Source: Paratinospora sagittata (taxonomy: Eukaryota > Streptophyta > Magnoliopsida > Ranunculales > Menispermaceae). From it: a stretch of DNA of 64,000 nucleotides. A program made the position numbers and the translations under genes. Below are positions 44,701 to 56,000 of the stretch, piece by piece. The notes beneath the pieces were generated by a model. It worked only from the letters and a program-made list of their open reading frames with translations, made no database searches and was not told the origin of the DNA. How positions within the stretch are numbered: the stretch's first letter is position 1; each line of letters opens with the position of its first letter. The DNA lies in NCBI GenBank assembly GCA_035771175.1, contig CM069598.1, positions 4,796,194-4,860,193 on the forward strand, given 5' to 3'.

Positions 44701-47254
44701 GTAAAGAGTTGTTGGAGAAGACAAAAAGGAAACAAAGAATAAGAAGCAACTAAACTATAGAGGAAGAATGGGAAAAAAAGACAAGAAAAGAAATTAGATG
44801 AATCTACATAAAAGGGTCGGTACATGAAGCTCCCGCCCATGCAGGGTCCTAGGGCAGGATTGGACGACTTTATGTAGATGAATGATGAATCTACATAAAA
44901 AAGGAAAAAAAGAAGAAATAATAAAGAAGAAAAAGAGGTCAGAGAAGATGAGCTGCAGAAAGGCGCGACAATACACAGAAGTGACATCTATAGCACTACA
45001 AAATAAGATGAAGAAGAAGAGGAAAGAAAGCCTAAGCGAGGAGTTGTGTGTGGGTCAAGCAGTTGCTTGTTGCAGAAAGAGGAAATGAAGACAGGGAAAC
45101 AAAGCACGGGAGGGGAGTTGCTTGTGGCAAATGAAAGACATTAATGGAAGTGATGGGCTGACAAGGAGAGAGAGAGGTTTGATAGAAGTCAGTCAGGTCA
45201 GGCCATTTCAGTTTATATAAACTATATTTGAGGCCTGCCCAAAACATTTGGTTCACAAAATGTATCACCTGATCGACAAGTTGCACAATCAAAAAGCTGC
45301 CTGAATCCAGCCGATTCGGTCAGGCAGGTTGGGTTTCAAGTACTTATAAGCATCCCTGCACACATGATTCATATCAAGTATGTGAATCTTATGATTCATT
45401 ATCCAAACCATGGTAGTTAAAATCGTGAATCAGAAGTGCATCGTTTTGAGGCTTGATGAATCAAATTGAGATTCGGATCGGTGAATCGTAAGATTCATGA
45501 CACATATGCGAATCATATATTTGTTTATATTAAGTATATATATAGGGTCATAAAAGCATTAGTATTTTTTAACAAATTCATGACTCGGACCAATTTACCA
45601 CGATTCAACTCGCGATCCACTTCCGATTTGGACCGATTCACTTACGATTTACAAAGTATAGGCATTCATGAATCCGATTCGAATTGTTTTGGGGTGAACT
45701 GAATCGTGAATCGTACAATTCAGCGATTCAAATTGCAATTCTGACTACTATGATTCGAATGGCAAATCAATCCATCAAGTACCAAAACAATTCATTCCAA
45801 TGCAGATTCTGACAACCATGTTGTCAACCCTAAAGAAACTTCTGTGCAGCACACATGCTACAGTTGATGGATATTAAAATCATTTCTACATGCAATTATG
45901 CGTATACAAGTCCATTCCAACCACCAAAGTGACTACAGAACAAACATGCAAAACCAGCAATTCTAATATCCTAATCAAAACAATTCTTAGCAATGGAACA
46001 AAAAAAAAGCAACATATTGCATTTATGTAACCATCCATTCATGATATCTGAATTCCAGGTTTAAATTTTTTCAGACAATGGAAATGCTTCAAATGCTAAG
46101 ATAAGAAATTGCAAACCTTGGAAGAACAGCAGCATTGCTTTGTAAGTAATAGTTTCTGCAACTCCATTCTTCATTTTCTCCATAAGTTCTTCACATTTCC
46201 AAAACAGCTTTCTCCCTCTGGGATCCTCACTTCCACGGAATATCCGACTAACTATATCAAGCTCCCTCAGGAGAACCTCACGGTCCCAGTTTGGTGCACA
46301 ATGTTGGAACACATCTTTAACCCACCCTAACAACTCAGATGTATTATTGCAAGCTCTGCACCTAAATAGCATTTCAGCAGGGCTTGCACCACTCTTAACA
46401 CATGCACCCATAATTACTTGACCTTCTCGAATAGCACAATCTGTGTGGGTCCAATGTGAGCATAAATCACAACCAATCCAACGGCAAGTATTCACCTCAA
46501 AATCAAACTTGTTACATATCACACACATGCAATGATTGCAGAAACCATTTCTTTTAGTACATACTTCACAACTACAGTCATCTGCTGGAAGCTGGTTCTG
46601 GCATGCTATATTTCTGCATCTCTTGTAAAGGAAAATCTCAATGAGGGCAGCCTGCAATAGACAGATATTTGGATGCAAAAATGCCTGAATCCCAGTGTTA
46701 ATTGCAACAAGAATTTCCAGCTGTGCCCAGTGTGCTCTAAGTAGGGTTTTAGCTGTCAAATCCTCCCTAGTTTGAACAAGTTTCTGCAGAGTTAAGAACT
46801 CCTCTCTGTGCTGGGAACCACCTGTTCCTTCGAGAATGACCCGGAGCTCATTCTTAAGCTCTTCCAGAAGTTCGTCTGGCAAAAGATGCATCTTTTCAGC
46901 GATCATCTCAACTTTTTTGCTAGCTATATCCGTAAGACATATCTTCTCAGAGCAAGAAACTCGGCGAACAACCGACTGTTCAGGGCAATCATTCTCTCCG
47001 TCTTTCTCGTTCTCCAGTTTCTTACCCGTCATTGCATCAGAGGCAGGCCAAGTTTCACGTGAGCTTGCACTCTCAGATGGGGACCCGTGAGCATGTTCAG
47101 CATTAGAACCAGGTTCTTGAGTGTCAGGGGACCCACAAGCGTCAGATGAAACTAGAGATAGTGATGTTCGGAGTCCCCCAGCCGGCCGAGGTTGTTGGCG
47201 TGGAGGCAGCATGGTCAATTGATGGTGAAAATTAATACCAGAAGATGCTCCCAT
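41821..47254 (-). CDS. OBERON-type PHD-finger protein (OBE1/OBE2-like)
   Basis: Two coding exons (47254-46117 and 42419-41821) give 578 aa, the size of Arabidopsis OBE1/OBE2. The N-terminus MGASSGINFHHQLTMLPPRQ and LSLVSSDACGSP is disordered. The OBERON region at about 110-210 includes KMHLLPDELLEELKNELRVI. The atypical PHD finger (about 228-302) has CNHCMCVICNKFDFEVNTC, then GCDLCSHWTHTDCAI and FRCRACN. A long C-terminal coiled coil (about 390-545) begins NRIAEVVQETIRKMEMVADE. OBE proteins are nuclear and needed for shoot and root meristem maintenance, binding modified histone tails and partner TITANIA proteins. The 3697-bp intron is packed with repeats. A 5'-leader donor GCGAG|GTAAATA near 47818 indicates at least one UTR intron. 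Confidence 0.94.
44331..44610 (+). repeat. Two more copies of the 21.8-kb dispersed repeat
   Basis: CCAAAAGCTATAGTTGATAG and CAATGCATATCAAGCTATTA at 44338-44392, and again AACGCATATCAAGTTACTAT near 44584-44605, are related to the pair at 21813-22020. Between them lies TCTCTAATACCAGGTTAGGA, which corresponds to CTCTAATATTATGTTATAAA at the first site, so the copies share the same join. They lie in the OBERON intron, next to a purine tract at 44110-44300 that contains a roughly 110-bp imperfect tandem repeat. Confidence 0.55.
44643..44697 (+). repeat. (GA)n microsatellite
   Basis: A 55-nt pure GA run in the OBERON intron. GAGA repeats can bind BPC factors in plants, but inside this repeat-rich intron it may be neutral. 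Confidence 0.95.
44814..44868 (-). mobile_element. Truncated Au SINE 3' end flanked by 17-bp repeats
   Basis: In reverse orientation, TACATGAAGCTCCCGCCCAT and GCAGGGTCCTAGGGCAGGAT correspond to the 3' end of an Au SINE. The fragment is bracketed by identical GATGAATCTACATAAAA at 44797-44813 and 44884-44900, a plausible target duplication. A second, inverted piece (TTTATGTAGAT at 44869-44879) forms an 11-bp hairpin with ATCTACATAAA at 44889-44899. Confidence 0.6.
45409..45752. mobile_element. MITE-like element with related inverted ends
   Basis: Left end CATGGTAGTTAAAATCGTGA and right end, read in reverse, CATAGTAGTCAGAATTGC match at about 14 of 18 positions. The 344-bp body is built of many GAATCGTGAATCG-like subrepeats in both orientations. 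No transposase frame; a 78-codon frame at 45466 is meaningless. No clear target duplication. Non-autonomous DNA transposon is the likely class. Confidence 0.55.
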
Positions 47255-50056
47255 CAGATAAGTGTCTCACAAAAACCCATCACTACACCATAAATAAAAA
47301 CTTCATGATCATTCATTACCCAACTCAAAATAAGATAACAGACATCTATTTGCTTTTGAAACAAAACAACTGTAAGGATAATATACAAACATTCTTTACA
47401 GAAAATACCCCATGCCCCCGTAAGCCATAAAGAGCTAAAAAAGAGGGGAATATATGTCATGTGCCAAACATTACAAAAGATGCTTGCATAGAAGAAATAT
47501 AATGAGTTCTGCAATAAAATAACGAACTCTACTAAAACCTTGCCCAATACATCTGCATAACCTAAAAAGCAACTCATAAACGACCTAATTGATCCAATCA
47601 ACCAAACATAACTAAATCAGAGACAAGAAGATCGACTAAGGCCTGTATCAATCACACTCTAGAGGGAAAAAAAAAAAAGAGATCCCAATACAATACACCT
47701 CGAAATTGAATCCAAAACAAGCTACAGATCAAAGAAAACAAAGTTTCAAGACACACAATAAACACAAATTTCCAGAAAACAGCTTTACCAACACATAGTC
47801 AATTCAAGGCTATTTACCTCGCTTCCTGAACTCAATCACAAGCTTAAAACTCGAAACAACATTACAAGTCGCGATTTTGACGACAGAAAAACGAAGTTCA
47901 CAACATAAACAATAAATTAATAGAACCAGAAAAACCCTAAAAGCTGGAAGTTATCAACTTTAAAAAAGAACTACTTACCGAGCATATATATATATATAAA
48001 ACCGAAGTTTATGAATCCGATCGAAAGGGAAAATTAGGGTTTATCTACAAGATCACCCTTTTTTTTCCCTTCCAAGTAGAGAAAAAATCTTCTGAGTCGT
48101 GGAAACCCTATTACATGTACGAGAACAAAAATCGAAAGACTACACAAGAAGAAAATAGATTTCAAAAGGAAAAGATTAGGATGACCCGTACTGCTAGTCG
48201 CTGACCGGGTTGACCGGTTGCCATCAACGCACTACATGCCGCGTGATGACGTGGTTTTTTTTTTGGTTGAACAAAATTGGGGTTTTGACTTGAGAATTTG
48301 GGAAATAAATATTTCGTGTATGACTTTATTTTGACTTTTTTTATTTGTACAAATTTCAATCGATTCGAGGGAGAGTTGCCGCTTTTGCCCTTTGACGACC
48401 AGCGGTTTTAATGGCCGCGACTCACGAGATTTTGAAAATCTAAAGAATAACATTTCGTCCCACGTTATAATTATACTTAAAAATAGGGTTAACGCGGTAA
48501 CACCCCTGTGCTTGCTCTAATACCTTATGAGGATAAAGTTGATAAGCTACTATTTATAAATTATACACCAATAATTCAATATATCTATACCTATATCTAT
48601 ATATCAATAATTTATTACCCCTCAATAGAGATTAGTAGAGAAAATAGATTCGTATAGTTGACCCACATAATTGAAAAAAAACTTAGTAAAATTGAGTTAA
48701 TTGTATACCAATAAATTCTCTCATTATCTAGGTACAAGTAATTCTAAAAAATATATATATTTAAAATCAAAGTAATATTTTTAAACATAAATGCATAAAA
48801 GAATAATGTTTCTCAACAAATTGAGGGTGCAAGAGGCATCGCATAACAGTAAAATTTGTTCTGTTTAGTTTTATAGTTTCAACAAGCATTTGCTCTTTAG
48901 AATTCAACAATCTATTCAATCTAAAGGGATCTCTAATTTAGATTGTCAACTTTTTATTTATTTATTTTATTATATATATATAATAAAAAATTTAAGAAAA
49001 TAATAGTATTTTTTTTCCATAACGGTCAATAGTTTACTATGATTTTCTTTTTAAATGTATATATTTTTTAAATTTCAATTTTTTTAAGTTACCAACTTGT
49101 TTTGAATAGCGATCCAAACAGATATGGAAATGGGTTGCCAACTCACTATTCCATCTTCAACCATGCTAGTTTGGCAACTTGGCCCACCCAACTTGAGTTG
49201 CCTAGTGGACACTCTTTTTCTTTTTATTTTTTTTGGCCCGCACGTCACAAATAGATTATTAATAAGCATAACCTTAATTTTTTGATAAAAGGTACATTGT
49301 AGGATGCTCTACAATGCTGATTAAATTTAATCATTAAATCAATTTCTCGGGAATGTAACTGTCCATATAGCCAATAAATTGAGTTGATTTGGGTTGGAAT
49401 CGCGTTTATCCTATATATGGTGAGGATATTTTAAATATTTTTGTTGATTTTGTTTTGGAGGAGGAATACTTGTATTTTGTTGTTGATTAATTTAAATTTA
49501 AACTTTTCTTTCAAAAAAAATAAAAAAATATCCCAGCTTAAATGATGGGAATTAACCTAACTGATTGAGATATAAAAAGAAAAATGCGTTTTAATTGGTT
49601 GAAATTTGAAAATAGTTCTTTAAAATAAAGTATTAAGAATTTTAAAAATATAAAAAATATATTTGATTCATTAAAATTTAAAAACAGTTTTTTAAAATAA
49701 AAAAATTTAAAAATTAATAAAATATTATTTTTAAATTTTTTACTTCTAAGTTATATTTTACCTGAAGAACCAAAGCCAGCCCAAACATCACTTCACGGGA
49801 TTTTCAAAGCAAAAATTCAAACAAAAGAAAAGAAAATAAAGAGAATAGAGAAAGAAGTAACCAAACGGTCACGCAAGCACCGAGGGCAAACTCCGTCATT
49901 TTGTCCTGTCCCGCTTGCAGAAACTCGGCCCTGCGCGAGGATTAATCTCTGGGAAAGAAGATGACGAAGCTCATCTCTCCCCCACAAAACTACTTGCAAT
50001 TATCAAATCATCCATCTTCAAAACGAACCCCCTGCTACTGCTTCACTTCTCTAGCC
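47255..50056. other. Divergent intergenic region between OBERON and CNNM/CBS genes
   Basis: From 47255 to about 48100 the minus strand carries the OBERON 5' leader, with donor-like sites near 47818 and 47978 and a minus TATATATATA segment at about 47985-48000. From 48480 to 49750 the sequence is AT-rich spacer without a gene. From about 49760 GC content rises as the leader of the plus-strand gene begins. No RNA gene seen. Confidence 0.4.
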
Positions 50057-53000
50057 ATGGATTTCCCAGCAGTAGACACTCCACTATTCAGCCAATCCAG
50101 ATTCATCACCGGCGCAAAATCCCCATTCTTTCTCATCACCAATCGTCAACTACGGCTCTCATCAGTAATTCCTCACCAATTCCTTCACCATTCAGCTCGA
50201 ATGTCAAAAAATCGTTTCGATCCCTGCGTTTTAACCAAGAATTTTGATCGGAGAGTTCGTACGAACTCGGTGTTTCTGAAAGAGGAGGAGGGTAAGATGA
50301 GAAAAGAAGAAGACAAGATTAGGGTTCAAAAAAAGTTACATTTTTTGGGGGATTTAGTTAAGCGCGGGTTGGTATTTGTCGCTGCAATGGTTTGTGGGGT
50401 TTTGGTGTTGCAGTGTCGAAGAGTAATGGCGATGGAAGGGGCGGTTAATTGGGGAAATGGGGTTTTTGGACAGAGTGGGTTATTGTTACTTAGGGGTGCT
50501 TGGCCGAAATTGTTGCAGGTTTTATGTGTTCTTAAAGAGCAAGGATTAGTTTTGGCTGCTCTCTTGGGTTTGTCTGCGTTTTTCTCAATGGCAGAGACTT
50601 CAATTACTACGCTGTGGCCTTGGAAGGTACTAAGCATGTTGTTATCGAAATTCTCTTTTCAAAATTCTATGCTATCGTTGGACACATACATACAACGAAG
50701 ACCTTTAGATGCCCGAGTTAGGAAGAATAGACCTTAAATAACATTGACAGAAATAATTAAGAAAGATATAACTATTTGTAATTTGGACGTCAATTTAGCC
50801 TGTGATAGAGTAGATTGGAGGTAGCAGATTCATGTGACTGATGCCATGTAGTAGGGAAAAAGGCTTGGTCGAGTTGAGTAAATTCTATGTTATTGTTGTT
50901 GAAATTGTTGTGATTGCTAGAACTATTTTAATGCATGTTAAATCGTAGAGGAGCACATGAAAGTGGAATTGAAGTTATTAGGATAAGAGAGACTTCATGA
51001 CATGATTCAATATCTGCTGTTTCTTACCAGGTGAGAGAGCTTGCTGAAAAAGAGCCTGAGAATAGTGTGTTCAAAATGCTTAGCAGTGATGTTACCCGGT
51101 TCCTGACAACTATCCTTATTGGCACAACGTACTTATATTTAATTTTTGTAATTCTTAATTCCTTTCTTTTTGTTTGACTGCGAAGTTACTTTCTCATTGT
51201 ATTTTCGCATTTTATCTCTCAGTGTGGTTAATATTGGAGCAACTGCACTTGTCACTGAGGCAGCAACAGCAATTTTTGGTGAAGCTGGTGTTAGTGCAGC
51301 AACTGGAGTTATGACTGTATGTCTCATTTTCTCCTTTCTGGTCAACTGATAACTCCAATTGCAAATGTGGAAAGGTCAAATACTGAAAATGGCTTAAAGT
51401 TAAAGAAACTGGCTGCTTTTGACATTTAACTTAAGGTTACTCCCCACTTTGGATAATAAAAGGTTAAATATCATAGACAATGAGATTTTCTGTTTCAACT
51501 TTTTGTTGCATCTTTATGAATTCATTGTGCTGTTTTCTACTGGCTAGTCTGTGATGCTAGTAAAATGGATGAAGAACTCATAAATATATTTTGCTATTTT
51601 CTACTGGGTGCTGCATATACTAATGCTAGGCTAAATAGAGCAGACCAAGTGTAATGACTAGAGTGCCTCACTCTCCACACATGGGTCATAGGTATATATA
51701 AAAAGCACCATATGTTGTAAAAAAATGTTCAATTGTCATGTTCTTGTCGCTAATCTGACTGATACTGACAGGAAATCAATTAAAACCAAAACTATGCATA
51801 GAAGAAATAATCTGTAGACCTATTTTTTCTTTTCTTTTTTCTATAGGCAGGGGAGAACAACTCGGGCAAGTGTGACCTATCAAAACTCATTGTTCGAGCC
51901 CCATTTGCCACTCATTTTCTCTATGCATGATTACATCACATTCAATAGAAAATAAATCACTAAAGGGGGCTTCTTTGTGTATGTGTTTGTGTATGTGGGT
52001 GGGTGGGTGTTTGGTATGTTGTAGCCCCTGCAATTTTGATGTCAAGCAGAAAAAAATGATGTTTTTGGGGGTAGGGGATGGGTGTTATGTTGGACTAGAA
52101 GTTGATAAAATTTTTCACTCCTGAAAAAAAAATAAAAAAAAATGAAGTTAACTAAATCAAATTCAATTGTGAATTATTTTCTCAGGTTGCTATTTTGCTC
52201 CTCACAGAAATTACTCCGAAAAGCATAGCTGTTCATCATGCCACTGAAGTTGTTAGGTTTGTGGTAAGATTGAAAACTGCTTACTTCTCTTGGTACTGAA
52301 AGATGCTACATTTAATGCTAATTATGTGCTATTTCTTATTCTATAAGGTCATGCTTTTATCTAACTGCACACAAACTCATTCTGATGAATGGAGCTGTGT
52401 CTTTATGAGATTCAATTGACAAATGCTGCATGCCATGCCTCTAGGTCAGGCCAGTTGCATGGCTTTCCTTGATACTGTATCCTGTGGGAAGAGTTGTTAC
52501 TTTTCTATCAATGGGAATTCTGAAAATGCTTGGCTTGAAAGGAAGAAGGTATGCTTATCTTAACCACTGTTTGATCATGTTGGAACTTCACTTTATGCTG
52601 CATATTTAACCATCAACTGTATTTCATTATTGGGTGGCTGTGCATTTAATTGGTGATCAATAGATGATCATTATTCTATGATAATTGCAGAATATTTTTA
52701 AAATCAGATAAAGAAAAAGCCTAGGAAAACTAGAACCCGGATTGTGTTGAAGTTGCTTTTATAACGCAATCTCTCCTTTAATATTCCGGAGCTATGCCTA
52801 AACAATTCAAAGCACTCTTCTGTATTAATCATTGCTTAATTCCCTGGAGTGCACTCATTCATGTTTTGATCTTTAATTGCATTTACTACTCATTCATCTC
52901 AATGTCCTCATCTTGCTGCTTGCATTTCTAAAAATGTTCTTTCGTGACAATATAAAATCCAACTCTATAAAGTATTTCTTGTCTTATTGTGGCCTTGTGA

Positions 53001-56000
53001 AATCTTCCTTCAGGATCAATTGCTATCAGATTTCTACTCCCCTCTTTACACCTATTGTGATATCAATCATTTTGAATCTAATATTAGTTGCCAAGATTAT
53101 GGAAAACATGTAAATGACAAATTTGAGTTAGTTAGACTAACACCGTAGGTTAATAAACCCTGGAATGGTTAGTTGGGATTAGCTAACACAGGTTAAATAT
53201 AAACAAGGGCAATGTTTGGTATACTTGAATACAAACGAGGGCAAAGTTGTTTCTTTGTTTTTGTTTTTTATTGTTTTATTTTGTCTTGATAAATTTAGAA
53301 AGAGGCAAAGAAGAAAAGGAAACACAAATAACAATATTTCAAAGGTGGTGCCTTTTAGACAAGGTAATCTGAGGTGCAAAATCCTAGACACTGTAGCTTC
53401 CGAAAGCAGTTGTGTGTAAATCTCATATTGCAGTTTAGCTACCCGTCGAGGCATGCTTGCATCAATCTAAACAATGAAACTCTTCATTGTCTATGTGATT
53501 CCATGATTCTCTGTAGAAAAGGATTTTGATATATGTGGATGCCAACTTTTCTTTCATCCGTGAATTGTTTCATATGTTAGTGGTTATGTAATCAGTGATA
53601 ATAATTGATTAGTTTCATTATCCTGCATGATAATTTGTCATCCACATAGTCTTTCATAGTTCTATAGATAGTAGCATTCCACTATTTTCACATGTCGCAT
53701 CATGGTTGATGCAGTGAACCATATGTTACTGAAGAGGAGTTGAAGTTGATGTTGAGAGGAGCTGAGCTGAGTGGGGCAATAGAGGAGGAAGAGCAGGTAA
53801 TGGGATGTTCTTTCTTGAGTTAAATAAAAAATCTCTGTTTGTGCTCCTTGGTTGACATATTTAGTTGTGACTTGCTGGATCCATCCTTTGTAAATGTAAT
53901 TGAGAAGCATAAATTGTGCAAAATTCTCAATTTCTTAATAGTTAATTAATGAGAGGTCAATATCTATTTCTGAAAAAGATCCCGACTATGACCTGCTTAA
54001 AATGCTGGATCTTTGGGTAGATTCAAACCACCCTTTTTCTGCTCCTTTCATTTGCATTCTAATTATCCTATATTTGGTACTGTTTTACTCACGCCTCTTC
54101 TCTGGCTTGGATGATCCAACCTATGTTGAGGCACTTAAAGCGGCAGTCACATTAAGGTTTTAAGAATGATATTGTCACCTGTTGATCAATTCTATGCTAT
54201 TCACTAGTGCACACAATCTAATACTGTTAGGGACATTTTTTCAGGATATGATTGAAAATGTGCTAGAGATAAAAGATACACATGTCAGGGAGGTAATGAC
54301 ACCTTTGGTAGATGTTGTTGCAATTGATTCCAGTGCAACACTTATTGACTTTCATAAATCATGGGTGACTCATCAGTACTCCAGGTATTTATAGTCCTTA
54401 AATGGCCCACAATTATTGTAATGTCATTGCTTGTGGTAAGATTTGTAAGGAAATGTTTCTAGGGTGCCTGTTTTTGAGCAGCGTATTGACAACATAGTGG
54501 GTATTGCATATGCAATGGATCTACTGGGTTATGTACAAAAGGTCAGCTACCAGCCACTTAATTTTGCCTTTCTAGTTTCTATTTATTTTTGTGTATTGAA
54601 TGTGAACAACATGTTGTTATCTGTTTACTTTTGTAGGGTGATCTACTAGAAAGTTCTGAAGTGGGAGAAATGGCACACAAGCCTGCATATTTTGTACCTG
54701 GTAAACCCTTAATTTAGTAGATGCTCTGAAGTTGAAGCTTTTTGCCACTGTCACTTGAGACTCTTGATATATTTAATTGAGTGATTGTAATTTGGACTCC
54801 CAAACACTCTCTTCACAACATTAGAAGTCCGATTGAATCTTGTAGAGTCTCATATCATCAAAAGATTGCAACTCATATTTCACTTGATATTGCTTATATA
54901 CTGTTTTGCATTGAATATCCAAATGAAGTACTTGATTCAATTCTATATGCAGATTCAATGTCTGTCTGGGATCTTTTGAGGGAATTCCGCATCAGGAAGG
55001 TTCACATGGCTGTTGTTCTCAATGAATATGGTGGAACTGTGGGAGTATGTTTACATTCTCAACATTTTCATGTATCTTGCTCCTGTATTTTAAAACTTAA
55101 TTTCTGAATATTGATATTGCGCTGCCTCATTGTGATCATCTTTAGGAATTACGTTTTATTGCTAGACACCAGTAGTTTCCTAAATTACTGTTTTGATGGA
55201 TAAGCCACAGTTTTTTTCAGCTCCTTATACTAGAGGAACAAGTGATATAGCTTTGAGGGTACAAATACTTGGCTATGGATTTTTTTTGCAGTTCTGTGGA
55301 GGGAGAGTAGCTGTCTCACTTTGAGGACTGAAATTCAATCTCTAATCCTAAGGAGGCCGGTGGTCTTGACTTTATTGCAGTTAAAAGGATGAATAGTACA
55401 ATAGCTTCTCAGTTTGACGGCTTTGATAGTTTGAGAAGAGAAGTCATTGTTTTATGGAAAGCAAATTTAACATAAGCCCTCTGGATGGGCCAGCATTTAT
55501 TGCTATAGAACTAGGATACTCCATCTTTTAAAAAGTTTCTGGTGTGGATGTTGTGTCACACTCACACATCAGGGCATATGCTGAAATACCTTAAATAAAT
55601 TTGCTGTCAAGTTTGTAGGATTGCTAACTTTTCTAGTTGCCAATCATAGTGTAAATTGAGGTTTGGGCGAGTTCCAGATGTGAAGAGAACCCCTTTATGC
55701 ACGACTTCTTGGTTTGTTGGTAAAAACAAAAGGCATCCTTGTATTAGATTCAAGAAAAAAAAGGTATCATACTCCTTATCTTTTAGGTATTCTAACAATT
55801 GAAGTTTGACATTTTATCCAACCTTCATGTAGGATAGAGGGGGAACTTACTGATAGGTAAAGAAGATAGGAATAGGACTGTTTGGATTCTATGGAAAAAA
55901 AATGTTTCTTAGTGCAATCTTATTAACTAAGTGGGAATTACATTCGAATTTCCCTTCATTTCAGGCAAAATTAACCATGTGAAGGTCCACCTTTTTTGAG

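Noticed and set aside
44070..45292. Several 60-131 codon frames in the OBERON intron
   Set aside because: They arise from the purine tract and the GA microsatellite (Lys/Arg/Glu or Ser/Leu repeats) and have no protein similarity.
51840..51915. TTGTTCGAGCCCC motif resembling a Pol III B box in a CNNM/CBS intron
   Set aside because: No A box at the right distance and no tail; too little to call a SINE or tRNA.
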